Counted from the stretch's first letter, positions 9,054-21,200 are shown. The stretch is 64,000 nucleotides of DNA from Spinacia oleracea (GCF_020520425.1 NC_079492.1:138078361-138142360), one strand, 5' to 3'. Made by a program: numbers and translations. The notes: generated by a model from the sequence alone, not told the origin.

Positions 9054-11762
9054 TCATCCAATCAACTGTCTTAGACTCTGAATGAAGCTACTGATATAAG
9101 AATCCTCAAGACCTTCCTGTAATAAGAATTCTCTCCATTTATCATGACTTACCCTCATCTCTTTTGCGACTTCACTTTCTTCCTCCATCACCAAAGAGAC
9201 CGCCTTATGCACAGCCTCCTTTGTGAACAAACCATCATCTTCTCTCTTCTCAACCTCAACCCCAATCTTCAACTCTAAACTCATCATCCTCGCATTGATG
9301 AATTGGTCTACAGCTTGAGGCATCAACACTACTTGACATTTGCTGACCATAGCTTCCGAAAGAGACCCAACTCCACAATGAGTTATGAAACATCCTACTG
9401 ATGGATGTTGCAATATCAGTTGTTGCTGCACCCAACCCTCATGTACGATTCCCCTTCCTTTTGTTCTCTTCTCAAACCCTTCTGGTAAGGCCGACTCTAT
9501 TGTTTCATACTTCTTAGGCGGCTTCATGGCCACCAAAAATGGCCTTCCTGCAAAGATAATGATAATTGATATAGGATTATTCTTGCGTGGACCTGGTCCA
9601 CGCTAATATTAGTGCGGACCTAAAATTTATAGTTTTCTCTAGCACAATTTTTACATTCATAGTGACATTTATTGTTCATATAATACAACAACAACAACAA
9701 CAAAGCCTTAGTCCCAAAATGATTTGGGGTCGGCTAATATTTATTGTTCATATAATAACTGTAATAAATTAAACACCAAAATTCTTAGGACATAGTAACC
9801 ATTTTTTGAAGCATAGTAACCATTTTTTGAAGCATAGTAACCCTATGTTTTTAAAAGCGAATTATGACTTAAAATTACATTGTTCAAGCACAACATGTAT
9901 CAACGACACTAATTTGATATTTTTTCATAATAATCCTAATAAAATGCCAAAATAAACTAGGAACAATTTGTTGACTTTATTTTAAGACATGGTCCATGAT
10001 AAATTTAGTGTGGACTAAGTCCTTTTAAGAATGTCTGCACTAGGAACATGGTACATGACAATTAGTTTGGGACAAAATTATATACTTTATCTGTTTCATA
10101 ATGATCTTTACATTATTTGTTATAATCTGTTTCATATCTATACTAATATATTAAAAGGCGTTTTGAAGAACGTATACGTGTCACGTATACCTCTCCTTAT
10201 TACGTCACGTCACCACTAATTAGCATCATGACATGTCATTACAACCAAAAAATATCTAACAAGGATCGAACACCAAACCTCTTTGTTAAAAGTTACACTT
10301 CTTACCATCTTAGCCAACTACAACTTATTTAATATCTTTCCATATAATCCTATATATTCTTTTTACAATAAACAATACATTGAATAAGTGAATGCAAAAA
10401 AATCACTGATTACTTAATTCATAAATGTCAATTATTATTTTGAAGAAAAAGATCCGACTTTGTTTAGATTTTTGGATGTGGGGTTTAATCGGGGAGGTTG
10501 TTGATCGGCTACTAATCCTATGTCACCACCGTAATTTAATGATGACACCATCTCTACGTGCATATATTTTAAAAAAAAATCCCGAATAAAAGTCAAAATC
10601 CGGGGCAACGCCCGGGTTACATACTAGTTTTTCTTTACATCTCGTTTTATACTACTTTTGACGTGAAACTTTATTACTGTATCTCTATTTTCTCTTACTT
10701 TATTAATTCTTTTCACTCACCCACCTTTTTACACTCTATCACTTACTTTATCCATATATTATTACATTCACCCGTTTTATTAATTAGACACCTTTCTTTT
10801 ATGTCTTAATATAAAATTATACAAATAGTAATTGTAAAGATGATAATGAAATGGGAGTAGGTACCTGTGAGCTCTAGTCCAAGAAGGAGATGTTGAAATT
10901 GGTTAATATCCAAAACACATTCACTCCCAAATGCACAATAAATCAGAGTAGCAGCACCAAAACCTTTTAACCAGCCATCAAAATAATCATCAAGTGTAGA
11001 AGATGGAGTTTCCGGGACCATAGGTCCTGCTAGTAGCACAGGCTTACCAAATATCTTCTCACAATACTCAATGTAAACCCCTTCCATCTCCTTACAACTC
11101 TTGACTCCGATTGCGTCACATTCGCCAAAAGCTATACGCAGCCTATCAAATATTGTTACACTTTCTAAACCAAGTCCATCTTGGTTTTCACCTACATCTA
11201 CGGCCACAACCTCGGACTCGTGTGCTTGCATCCGGAAATGCTGGGATGGAAAACCCGGTGGTGGCGCAATAAGTTCTGTCCCAGTGGACTGATGACCCGA
11301 CATTAAACCAGGGGCAAAATAAGCACAGCTTGCTATATATGTTGTCATGTAGTGCACTGACTTGAACCCGTGTTTTCGGGCTAGCTCGGGAATCCAATAA
11401 GCTAAGTCGTAAAAGACCATGTCGGATTTGATACTAACCAAATGGGCCTCAATAGTGTCACGGGTCAAGTCCATGGCAGTCATAAGAAGGGGAATGGCCG
11501 AGGAGGGGACATCGTTGGTGGTCTCGGCTCCGGGAGGGAGGCCGTCCACGGGTGGGACGGAGACAGGGATGAAAGTAAGGTGGTCAGGGTAATGGTTGTT
11601 AGGGACTAATCTAGGTTGTGTATTAGTAGGGATGAAATAGGAGATATTGTGACCCCTTTGTGCAAGTTTGTTGGCTAAACGGAGGTATGAAGTAAGGTGG
11701 CCAAGAGCAAACCATGGATAAAATGCTATGTTTAAAACAGATGAAGTTTTCTTGTCACACAT
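9054..11762 (-). CDS. UDP-glycosyltransferase, UGT79-like (two exons)
   Basis: Exon 1 is 11762..10865 and exon 2 is 9547..9054. The 1317-bp intron (GT at 10864, AG at 9549-9548) is phase 1 and rebuilds GLELTG/RPFLVAMKPP exactly. The product is 463 aa, the usual length. Seen: N-terminal PWFALGHLTSYLRLANKLA with the conserved GH, FYDLAYWIPELA, the GSE motif AFGSECVL typical of the UGT79/91 group, and a PSPG sugar-donor box from GWVQQQ through THCGVGSLSEAM to PQAVDQ. Family members are cytosolic and mostly add a second sugar to the sugar chain of flavonoid or triterpenoid glycosides; donor and acceptor cannot be told here. The W-V-Q-Q form (rather than W-x-P-Q) is common in this group. A neighbouring CYP72A P450 makes a saponin-type role conceivable, but that is inference. 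No damage seen. Confidence 0.9.
9686..9737. repeat. (CAA)n plus hairpin: conserved SINE-tail-like motif
   Basis: A short CAA run is followed by AAAGCCTTAGTCCCAAAATG and ATTTGGGGTCGGCTAA. This motif occurs in many plant genomes as the end of SINE-like retroposons; CCCAAA/TTTGGG can pair as a hairpin. It lies in the UGT intron. No body of a SINE could be identified beside it. Confidence 0.4.
9791..9843. repeat. 21-bp tandem repeat, 2.5 copies, in the UGT intron
   Basis: The unit CATAGTAACCATTTTTTGAAG occurs at 9791-9811 and 9812-9832 and half again at 9833-9843. No function is implied. Confidence 0.9.
10137..10627 (+). mobile_element. Small non-autonomous Helitron in the UGT intron
   Basis: The 491-bp element starts TCTATACTAATATATTAAAA after a host A and ends with a hairpin (CCGGGGC AAC GCCCGGG, 10600-10616), eight spacer bases, then CTAG before a host T. 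Together these are the plant Helitron rules: TC start, CTRR end, hairpin about 10 bp from the end, insertion between A and T, no duplication. Inside, on the minus strand (about 10263-10320), a tRNA-like segment has TTGGCTAAGATGGTAAG (A box) and GTGTTCGATCCTT (B box). No Rep/helicase. Confidence 0.85.
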
Positions 11763-11790
11763 TTTTTTCTTTTTGCTAAGTTTTTGTGAC

Positions 11791-11900
11791 CATCAAGTGC
11801 ATTATTTGTACTACGGAAAAGGTACTTTTTCTAGCAACTAATAAAGATGGCAGTGATCATCCTTCGTCAGCCATGAGGCGTACGAATAATGCACTTGATG
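11791..11900. repeat. 21-bp inverted repeat in the UGT promoter/5' UTR
   Basis: CATCAAGTGCATTATTTGTAC (11791-11811) and its inverse (11880-11900, one mismatch) flank a 68-bp loop. The proximal arm begins 29 bp upstream of the UGT start codon, so a hairpin would fall in the 5' leader or core promoter of that minus-strand gene. It may be a small foldback element; no target duplication was seen. Confidence 0.75.
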
Positions 11901-13449
11901 CTTTGTACTATCAACTATGCTACTCGTCAGCCACTGACTCACGAGGTGCACGAAAGCACAAGATTTTTGTTCCTCCCTAGTACATCTTGTTGGAGTTTTA
12001 CCACTTCCGGGTTTCTTACGTTGATAACTACAGAGTACAAATTATGTTGCTTCAAAAGAAGTAAAGCTTCCGTGGCTAAAATATTGTCTATTTTTCTACC
12101 AATTATCGTTTTTGGAGCGTAATTAGTGGAGTGATTGTGTAAAATCAACTAATTAATTTGTTCACAGTTATAAATTAAATTCCCTTTATTGCTTCCGCGA
12201 GTTCCTCCATTTATGGTCTAATTGGACCTTCTATATTTTATTGATCTTTTCGACCTATTTAAAAGACAATTGATTCTTCCTCCAAACACACAGAAAATTA
12301 ACCTCTTTATCATGAAAAGACAAATCCTTCATTGTTATGGGCCCATTGTTCAAGACTGTTCTCAATCTTCATCTTCGTACACACCGGAAATGAAGAGTCG
12401 TGTAACCGTGAGATTGATTCCCATGAGTATGTGTGTGTAGCGGGAAAAATTCAACTTTATGGCAGTAATTGGTGTCACGCCACGACATAATTTCAAATAA
12501 GTTGTTCTAATTTCATCTACTATTAGTCATATCTCCTACATAACTTAGTCTCTTTGATACGGACATACAGTTAAGTATACTTATGGCCGGCCCTCTAACT
12601 TTGAACTATGTCAAAAAAAAAAAAAAAAAAAAACTTTGAACTATGTTATAGCTTGTCCCAGAGAGCTGAAATCCTGTTCCATCACCTTAATGCTCAATCT
12701 AGCTTGAACTCAATCTTGAAGCGATAGATGATCGACAATCATGTACGTACATTGTAGTAACAAATTGAGATTGTTGTATGAAAATAGATGGAAAATGCTT
12801 AATTGAAACTATCAATTAATACAATAAATTATGTTTAAGTATATGAAAAAATAAAAAGGCCATTGGTAAGCTAAATGGAAAAAAGAACATATCCAAAGTA
12901 TTGACTATTAGTGACAAAATCCAAACACCAATTACTGTAAGTGGAAAGAAGATCAAGGGAGTATCTTACCAAGTTAAACAAGAATTTGAATCTCGTCACA
13001 ACCATATTATTTATGTATACAACAATTTATAACATCTACAAAGGCAACAAAGCACAAAACCTAAATCAGGGTTTTTTTTTTCTTTTCCCTTTTGCAAAGC
13101 ATGAAAACAATTTGGTATGTTAACTTTATATATGAGTACCGATTTAGTTTGTTTAGTACTCCGTACATTAGTAGGCTATATTCTGTTGAAACTTCCTTCC
13201 AATTTCTGTATTTTGGCCTATCCCACTCGATCTGTTAGGTGAATTAGTGGATAATTTTACGTGTCATAATTATCATTGAAACACGATAGGAAATGTATCA
13301 CACGACCAGTAAAATAAGATGCTCTTAAATTGACCGTTTACTAGCTTGTGTGTCATAATCTCGGGATAAATTGAGCCATTCAGTCTTTATACAACCACAA
13401 TGTCAACCTATTAGGAATCCTTAATAAGATATTACGTTGATATATTCAA
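11901..13449. other. Intergenic, no gene recognised
   Basis: AT-rich sequence upstream of the UGT gene. Short open frames (the longest about 77 codons) have no family features. The only notable item is the poly(A) scar at 12597-12646, listed separately. Confidence 0.6.
12597..12646 (+). repeat. 15-bp direct repeat flanking only a poly(A) run
   Basis: AACTTTGAACTATGT occurs at 12597-12611 and again at 12632-12646; between them is one C and about 19-20 A. This is what LINE-driven target-primed reverse transcription leaves when only the poly(A) tail is copied: a target duplication around a tail without a body. Confidence 0.7.
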
Positions 13450-13559
13450 GGGAGGATGATACGAGACCGTAATATCCATAAGACGGTTGGTGTCAACATT
13501 AAGAATGATAACTATTTGACTAAAAATTATTAGTAATTATAAATATTTGATTGGAGAGT

Positions 13560-13602
<43 letters not shown>

Positions 13603-13720
13603 GAGTTTAACTATTTGATCACATTGAGTAACTATTTGATTAATAAGTAAAACTATTTAGTAAGAAATTGGTTATATACATTATACATGAGACGGTCTTA
13701 TATAAATTTTTGTATATTGA
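13450..13720. mobile_element. Possible small MULE-like element with GAGACCGT/ACGGTCT ends
   Basis: GAGACCGTAATATCCATAAG near 13463 and GAGACGGTCTTATATAAATT near 13690 are roughly inverse and recall the AAGACCGTCTT ends of the large element at 54822-57482. The interior repeats TAACTATTTGAT, reminiscent of the TAACTAATTGG repeats there. A TAA microsatellite sits at 13559-13602. The boundaries are uncertain and no target duplication was found. Confidence 0.35.
13559..13602. repeat. (TAA)n microsatellite
   Basis: About fourteen uninterrupted TAA units, likely polymorphic in length. Confidence 0.95.
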
Positions 13721-14231
13721 AAGACATATTTTTGTGTTAGACAAGCATTAACAATAATAGGTTTTTCACGAGATTTGTTTGATGTGTTTTGGTGTTTTTT
13801 ATTTGGCATACAAGCCTCACTATTTATAGCCAAAATTACAATGAGTAAGGTCGTCACTGATAACGAATCGATTAATCTCTCAATTATAATGAATAAGTTA
13901 TAGTAGGCTCTTTAGTTTTTCGGAGTTTAGTTAATTAAGTATGTGGGGTGAACCGTAAAATTGGTTCAGTGACAAAGAACTATGAAGGATTACAAAAGTT
14001 AATTATCGATTATTCAGATACAATCAGCTGATAAATCATACTCTGTATATGAAAATTAAATCACGTACCCTCTATGACTCCTACAAATTATTAGACCATC
14101 TCTTCTAAAATGTTGTATATTCCATCTATACATCCGTACAGGAGATTCATCCAGTGCAAGATTTTCTCAGCGATCGTAAACTCGTAGTACTGATGAAAGA
14201 TACTTTTGATTTATTTTGTTATGTATTATAT

Positions 14232-14487
14232 CACTACAAAATAATTGTACCATTAACTACGAGAAATCCTATCGCTAAAGGCCGATAATCATTGATTAAT
14301 GACGGGATTTCCTGTCGCGAATCCGTCATAGATAAAAAAAAATCCCGTCGTTAACCCGTCGTAAAAGATGTTTGCGACGGTTGTTCCCGTCTTTGTTGGG
14401 TTGTTAGCCCCCTCGCAAAAGCCTTTGCGATAGAATTTTTGACCCGTCGTTATTAGGTTGTCATTAAAGATACAAATTCTTGTAGTG
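14232..14487. mobile_element. CACTA (En/Spm) MITE
   Basis: A 256-bp element begins CACTACAAAATAATTGTACC and ends TACAAATTCTTGTAGTG, flanked by the 3-bp duplication TAT (14229-14231, 14488-14490). Subterminal CCCGTCG / CGACGG repeats in both orientations, the likely transposase-binding motif, fill the interior. No coding capacity. Confidence 0.9.
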
Positions 14488-14724
14488 TATATTTCATTAA
14501 TTCAAATTTCTTTTGTATATATTGTACATGTGACTTAATTTATTAATAGATTGATTTTACTATAGAAATAGAGAATGCATGCAGGGCAGGCTAAAGGGAG
14601 GTCTAGCCGGACCTACAACACCGGGCCACAAAAATTTTGGGGCCCCAAAAAGAACTATGTTGGTTAAACCCCCAAGAACAAATATTATATATTTAGAAGT
14701 TGCTTTGTTATGTATTATGTAATC

Positions 14725-14800
14725 TTTGTCCTTGTTGGTAAGGACTCATAAGTATGGTAGTTGAGACCAGAGTTCGATTCTTCACCAGCCCCCTTTACAT
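14725..14800 (+). repeat. tRNA-like (SINE-type) segment
   Basis: TCCTTGTTGGTAAGGACTC resembles a pol III A box and AGAGTTCGATTC a B box at the usual spacing. It is not a working tRNA gene (no cloverleaf or intact acceptor stem). Probably an old SINE head; the 3' end is not clear. Confidence 0.4.
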
Positions 14801-14897
14801 TAAATAATTGCCCTCCAAATTGCCGGGGACGACCGTGAATGCATGTGTTATTTTGATGCACAAACGGAACAATGAACATTGTACACTCAAATCCATA

Positions 14898-15030
14898 ATC
14901 TACGTGGATGTCAACTAGCTTAGTTGGTAAAGTCTTGTGGATTGGTACACTGGTATCCAAGATATGAAATCGAACCTCATCTACATCATTTGTCGTTTTG
15001 CGTTTGGTGGCTCTCTCTAAAAAAAAAAAA
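14898..15030 (+). mobile_element. tRNA-derived SINE with poly(A) and target duplication
   Basis: A 133-bp unit has an A box (TAGCTTAGTTGGTAAAG, about 14918-14934) and a B box (AAATCGAACCTC, about 14966-14977), and ends in a run of A (about 15019-15030). It is flanked by AAATCCATA at 14889-14897 and 15031-15039. Box spacing, tail and duplication together support a SINE. Confidence 0.7.
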
Positions 15031-15039
15031 AAATCCATA

Positions 15040-16843
15040 TATAATATATGAGAAGACTGAAGATAACATAGTGGAGGTCGGTTCTAAGGGCAATAGTACA
15101 GAGTAATAGAATAAACTTTGTTAGAGATTTATTCATATGTCACATTAGTAATGCATAAACCCCTCTTACAAGTTATAACAAACCTTTTCACAACCAACAA
15201 TAAACAAACTTATTCAAAATGTTATGTCATGAGTCATGACTCATGAGACCCACCGGTTACAGTTCAGTAACCTGAGAACGAGTTTGTAACTTTATCGAAC
15301 AATAAAAATGTTTGCTGACACGCCTCGACGATATGAACTCGTACATAAACAAACCACTTATTGCTATTGCTCCTAACAGATTATTACGAATTACTCTGTA
15401 GTCATTTGACCGGGCCCCACTCGACTATTTATGGATGTACACCATAGTTATATATATGTAGGCTTGATTCCAAATATAATTCTTGTTGCCACTGTGATAG
15501 AACATACTCCGTAGAAGAGTGACAGATGAAAGTGCATTGCAACAGAATTAAATTGAAGTGGCCTGCCAATCTGCCATCATGTGATCGAAGAGCTTTTGTT
15601 AGTTTTAGATGATAACGAGCTGAAGTTCAATCTAGGTTGTTCTCTGCAGAATATGATACTTGTTTTTTTTTACGAATTATGGTAAAAGACAAATTAAGTA
15701 GCTTTTTTTACCAGTATTCGAAGAAACTTCCACGAAACTTCCTCATCTGACAGGAAGCTTCACACTTCAGTATCCTTTCGATCACCCATAATCTCTCTTC
15801 TCTGCTAACTTCCCATTTTATCATTCGAAGGATAAGTGGGGAAAGATATTTTTGGAGCTTTTTATAAAATTATTTACGCTTTAAATTAATATGGGTCTAA
15901 CTTATAAAATTATGGACGGTAAATTCTCACTATTATATATATATATAATATATACATTTTAGTCTCTTGTGATCAGTGGTGAAGCTAGGGAAGCGGTGGC
16001 GGGGTGTGGGCAGCTGCCCCCAAGTTTTTTTCAGAAACGGCTACGTACAATTTAATGGAAAAAGATCATAATTTGGTTTAGCGGTAAAGAGTATTTGATA
16101 GACTCAAGCAAGCATCTTTTTTTATTAATCCAATATTTTTGACATCCTGCCCCCAAACAAATAGTTTCTGGCTCCACTATCATATGTTATATTGTTAGAT
16201 TCGTCTTGTTTTTTATGTTATTTTTAATTTCATCTTCTTTTTATCTTTGAAATGGGTTATATTAGTGATTGGCCGGCTGTATGTGCATTTGAGTTGTGTA
16301 AATAGTAAGGGTGTGTCCTATTCACCTGATATTAGTTATGAATTGTACTTGGTTAACCCTTATTTTTCCTGAATTGAACTTATCTGATCTTATTTTTCCT
16401 GAAATAAGTAGAAATAAGGTTAACAGAACAAGGCCTAAGTATAAAGCAAAAAAAGTTTAAAAAATAACACTCCATCCCTCTCGTATTTTACTATGAAATA
16501 CTCCCTTCATTTCATTGAGATTACTTCACACTGGGCTGGGTTTTGGTCGGTGCTTGATGTTGGGTTTCATGGAGCTCTCTTGTACGAAGTATTGTTTTAA
16601 TATTCCGAAACGTATTTACTTCACCGGAAAGGATAGTTCAGGTTGTCCAATCCGCTTAATTTTCTTTCCTAACCAGCAACTCAAAAACAAAAAAATTATA
16701 ATGAGAAATTATTCTTTTTTGTTAGTGTAGCAACATAAACCAAGAAAATAAAATAGTAATTAGCTATTGAAAATTGAGTTATGTTCCTTTTTATTTATAT
16801 TTGGTATAAAAAATACATAATTTAGAGACTTGGGTATGGATTA
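15040..16843. other. Intergenic, no gene recognised
   Basis: AT-rich sequence between the SINE and the copia element, with no open frame of interest. It holds a degenerate hAT-like MITE (15974-16179) and, at 16499-16535, one end only of a Stowaway-like repeat (TACTCCCTTCATTTC). Around 16310-16440 is a fragment resembling sequence near 31330-31395. Confidence 0.55.
15974..16179. mobile_element. Degenerate hAT-like MITE
   Basis: It begins CAGTGGTGAAGCTAGG and ends TTCTGGCTCCACTA, matching the ends of the three hAT MITEs in the P450 copy. No clear 8-bp duplication remains, so it is probably older. A TTTAGCGGTAAAGAG stretch near 16075 recalls a tRNA A box. Confidence 0.6.
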
Positions 16844-17256
16844 TGTTGGTGTGCATTGTTCTTCTGACCACAGCACACTTCATCACAACAAGAGCAGCAA
16901 CTCAGCACAGATGCACGAGGCTTCTAGAAGTGCATGACATCATACAGGTGACATCAGTGCATGACATCATACAGATGACATCAGCTCTAACTACCATCCC
17001 TAGAATTCAGGGAGTTAGTTAGCATTCAGTTACATGTAATAGATCATTGTAGATGCTGAGCTGTACTTTTGCTTCACTCTAATTGGTTGAGACACCTCAC
17101 CAATCAGCTTGTATTTATAGTTCTAGTTGTTGCTGTAATCATTCAAGAATTCAATTCAATAATAAGAATTCCCTGTCTTTCTCTCTATGTTCATATTCTC
17201 TTTTGTTCTTACTGATGTTTCAGTAATTAGTTCATGCAAGATCATGAACTTTAACA
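16844..17256 (+). repeat. 5' LTR of the copia element
   Basis: Begins TGTTGGTG and ends TTTAACA, 413 bp, nearly identical to the 3' LTR. It contains two tandem copies of a segment with GTGCATGACATCATACAG in U3 and a TATA-like TTGTATTTATAG near 17110. Confidence 0.95.
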
Positions 17257-17268
17257 TGGTATCAGAGC
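17257..17268 (+). other. Primer-binding site (initiator tRNA-Met type)
   Basis: TGGTATCAGAGC directly after the 5' LTR is the common plant sequence complementary to the 3' end of initiator tRNA-Met. Confidence 0.9.
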
Positions 17269-17357
17269 AGATGATCGTTTGATTCTGCATCTTTTCTTTC
17301 TCTTTTTCAAATCTTTCACAGACAAGTCACAATAATCTGTAGTTTTGCATCATCAAA

Positions 17358-18100
17358 ATGCCTACAGAACAGCAAGATCAAACACTAAATCCTAATTCTA
17401 CTTACTATTTGAGTAATAGTGATCTAAATGCTACAAAGTTAGTCAGTTTTGAATTCGAAGGAGAAGGTAAAAATTTCAATGATTGGAGGAGATCAATGAT
17501 GATAGCATTGTCAGCTAGAAACAAGTTATGCTTTGTTGATGGCAGCCTAAATCAACCAGCAGCAAATTCTGCAAACTATAGAGTTTGGATCAGGTGCAAT
17601 GACTTAGTGATTTCTTGGATGCTTGCTTCCTTGGAACCTAAAATAGCAAGGAGTGTGTTATATCTCAAAACAGCAAGAGCAATATGGCTTGAGTTAGAGG
17701 ACAGATTTTGCAGAGAATCAGGACCTCAACTCTTTTCTGTGCAACAACAACTCAGTGAGCTAACTCAAGGTGATGATGAATTAATTGCCAGTTTTTTCAC
17801 TAAAATTAAAATGTTATGGGACCAGCTGGATGGCTTAGAACCATTGCATGTCTGTGTATGCACTGGCTGTAGTTGCACACTCACACAGCAGTTACTCAAA
17901 ACTCAACAGAATCAAAGGCTAATTCAATTTCTTATGAAATTGAATCAGAAATATGAACTTCCTAAGAGTACTATACTTATGATGAATCCGTTACCTACTA
18001 TCTCAAAAGCCTATGGATTATTACTTCAGGAGGAACAACAAAAGGAAGTGAATAATCATAGAGTTCAGATACATCTATCCATCTAGTGCATTCAGTGCTA
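17358..18100 (+). mobile_element. gag region of the copia element
   Basis: Encodes the capsid-type domain of copia elements: FEGEGKNFNDWRRSM followed by IWLELEDRFCRESGPQLF and LSELTQGDDELIASFF, which match plant copia gag. A CCHC zinc knuckle (start of the next region) follows. Confidence 0.85.
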
Positions 18101-18234
18101 GGAGATTTGAGAACAAACCTTACAGGAATCAGTTTAATTCTGGTTCTAATTCTCAGTATGCAGGAACTGGATATCATATCAAAAATTCTAGTGATCATAA
18201 CACTAGAAATAGCCTATTCTGTGAACACTGCAAA

Positions 18235-21200
18235 ATGAAAAATCATACTATTGACAAGTGCTGGAAGCTTCATGGTTATCCAAAGGATTTTAAAGGAAAA
18301 GGAAAGAGAGTTGCAGCAGCAGCCAACTTGGATGTTTCTCAAGACATTCAAGAAAATTCAGAATTTGGTATAGTCCATGCTTCTTTCACTGAAGAGCAGT
18401 ACAGTCAATTAATGAAGTGTCTACATAGCCAACAAAATGCTAATCAAGTTGATAATTCAAGTACTCACTCACTTGGAATGGCAACCAGTTATCAACCTCA
18501 AGGTACATTCTGTCTCCTATCTAATTTCAGATTAAAGTGGATATTAGATAGTGGTGCCAGTGACCACATGTGTTCAGACTTGTCTCTCTTTACATCATTT
18601 GAACCTATGCATGATGGACATCATACAATCACTATACCTAATGGAACTGAATTACAAGTAAAGAACAAGGGTTCAGTGAACTTAGGTGGAGGAATCATTC
18701 TCAGAAATGTTTTGCATGTTCCAGAGTTCCAGTTTAATCTGATATCTATCTCTAAACTGTGCTGTGATGAAAATTGTTCAGTCTCATTTACAAATGGTGA
18801 ATGTTACATTCAGGACCTTTCCAAGAACAAGCGTATTCTGCTTGGTAAGTTGGAGAAGGGTCTGTACAGCTTGAGTGAAGATCTGTTGACATCAGAGAAT
18901 AATACAGCTTCAAAACCTTTTGCATTGTCTACTACCAAGTCTACTGCAGTACAAGAGGCCAAACTCTGGCACTTTAGACTAGGGCATATGTCTTTTGGTA
19001 AAATAAAGGGACTAACAGGTGTTGATGTACATGGTTGCTTAGCTGAAACTTTTTGTCAAATATGTCCTATGGCCAAACAGACCAGATTACCTTTTCCAAG
19101 TAGTTTCATCAAGACTAATAAGCCTTTTGAATTGTTGCATATTGATGTATGGGGGCCCTATTCTGTTCTTGATTCATCTAAGTGTAATCAGTTTCTCACT
19201 ATTGTTGATGACTATACTAGGATGACTTGGACACACCTCATGAGAAATAAAACAGATTCAGTTCAAATCATGTCTCAGTTTTTGTCATATGTTGAGAATC
19301 ATTTTGGAACTTCTGTCAAATATGTAAGATCAGACAATGCACCTGATCTAACTGAGGGTGGCATGAAAGATATATTTCTCAGAAAAGGCATTTTGGGACA
19401 AACAAGTTGCAGTCACACACCTCAGCAAAATGGTGTTGTTGAAAGAAAACATAAGCACCTACTTGAGACAGCTAGAGCATTGTCTTTTCAGTCCAAGCTA
19501 CCTGACAAATACTGGAGTAGTTGTGTTCTTGCAGCAACATATTTAATCAACAGAATGCCACTGAAAAGCATCAATTTCTCCACTCCCTATGAACAGTTGT
19601 TCAAAACCAAACATAATCTGTCCCACTTGAAGGTATTTGGCTGCTTGTGTTACATTACAACTTCTAAAGTTCGGAGATCAAAATTTGATCCAAGAGCTGA
19701 TCCTTGTGTTTTTATTGGTTATCCTTCCACTCAAAAGGCCTATAAAGTTCTCAATCTCACAACTAACAAGATTCTCACTTCTAGAGATGTTACATTCTAT
19801 GAACATCATTTTCCCTTTCATTATTCTTCCACTCCTAAATCAGCCTATGATAATCAATTCTTCCTTCCTGTTGTCACATCCTTTTCAGAACACATTAATC
19901 CCAATTCAGATACACCTCTATCTGATATTTCTAACCCACACTCACATACTCCTTCTTCAACTCCCATCGCTTCTCCAGCACCTATATCAACTCATTCATC
20001 TTCTCCCACGGTATCTATTACTTCTTCTACATCTCTTCCTAATCAGTCTGCACCTACTGATCAGCCTCACAGAAGATCAACAAGAACTTCTAAACCTCCA
20101 GCTCATTTACAGGATTTTGTTTGTTCTAAACCTGTCAAACACTGGTGCAATCTTATTGCTTATGACAGTCTTCCTGATCAGCAAAAGGTTCTAATTGCTG
20201 CTTCTTTGCACCATATTGAGCCAACATCTTACAGAGAAGCTGCTTCAGATACTAACTGGTTGGAAGCAATGGAAAAGGAAATCACTGCTTTAAACAATAA
20301 TCATACTTGGGATTTTGTTCTTCTTCCAAAGGGAAAGAAGGCCATTGGATGCAAGTGGGTGTACAGAATAAAAAAGCATGCAGATGGCACTATAGAAAGA
20401 TACAAGGCCAGATTGGTTGCTAAGGGTTTCACTCAAAAATATGGTATTGATTACCATGAAACATTCTCTCCACTTGTGAAGATGTCCACTGTAAGATGCC
20501 TGATTTCACTTGCAGCCAGCAGAAACTGGAAATTGTTCCAGTTAGATATCAATAATGCATTTCTCCATGGTAAATTGGATGAAGAGGTTTACATGAAGGT
20601 TCCTGAAGGACTCACTGCCCCTCCTGGTCATGTCTGTAAACTTTCCAAGTCACTCTATGGCTTGAAACAAGCCTCCAGACAATGGTTTGCTCGTCTCCTT
20701 GATGAACTCAAATCTCAAGGTTACAGACAATCAAAAAATGATTACTCTCTTTTTATCAAACATCAATCATCACACATTACAATTGTTGCTGTGTATGTAG
20801 ATGATATCATCATCACAGGGTCTGATGAGACAGAAATCTCTTCTCTCAAATCTCACCTTCACAACACCTTCAGCATTAAGGATCTAGGACTTCTAAACTA
20901 CTTCCTTGGAATTGAAGTTACACATACTCCAGATGGTTATATTCTCACTCAAAGAAAGTACACTAAAGAGTTGCTATCTGAGTGTGAACTTGACATTTCT
21001 AAACCTGCTGTCACCCCTTTTCCTCTGCATCTCAAACTCTCTACAGAAGGTGAACCTTATCCCAATGCTGATCTATACAGATGTTATGTTGGGAAGCTCA
21101 ATTTCCTAACTCATACTAGGCCAGACCTTGCATTTGCTGTACAGTCTCTAAGTCAGTTTATGCATTCTCCTACACTTTCTCACATTGATGCCCTTACTCA

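Noticed and set aside
14725-15030. Functional tRNA genes
   Set aside because: A and B boxes are present but no cloverleaf, anticodon arm or matching acceptor stem can be drawn; SINE origin explains the poly(A) and duplication.
19637-20194. 185-codon open frame inside the copia element
   Set aside because: It is a shadow of pol in another frame, Leu/Ile-rich with no family features.
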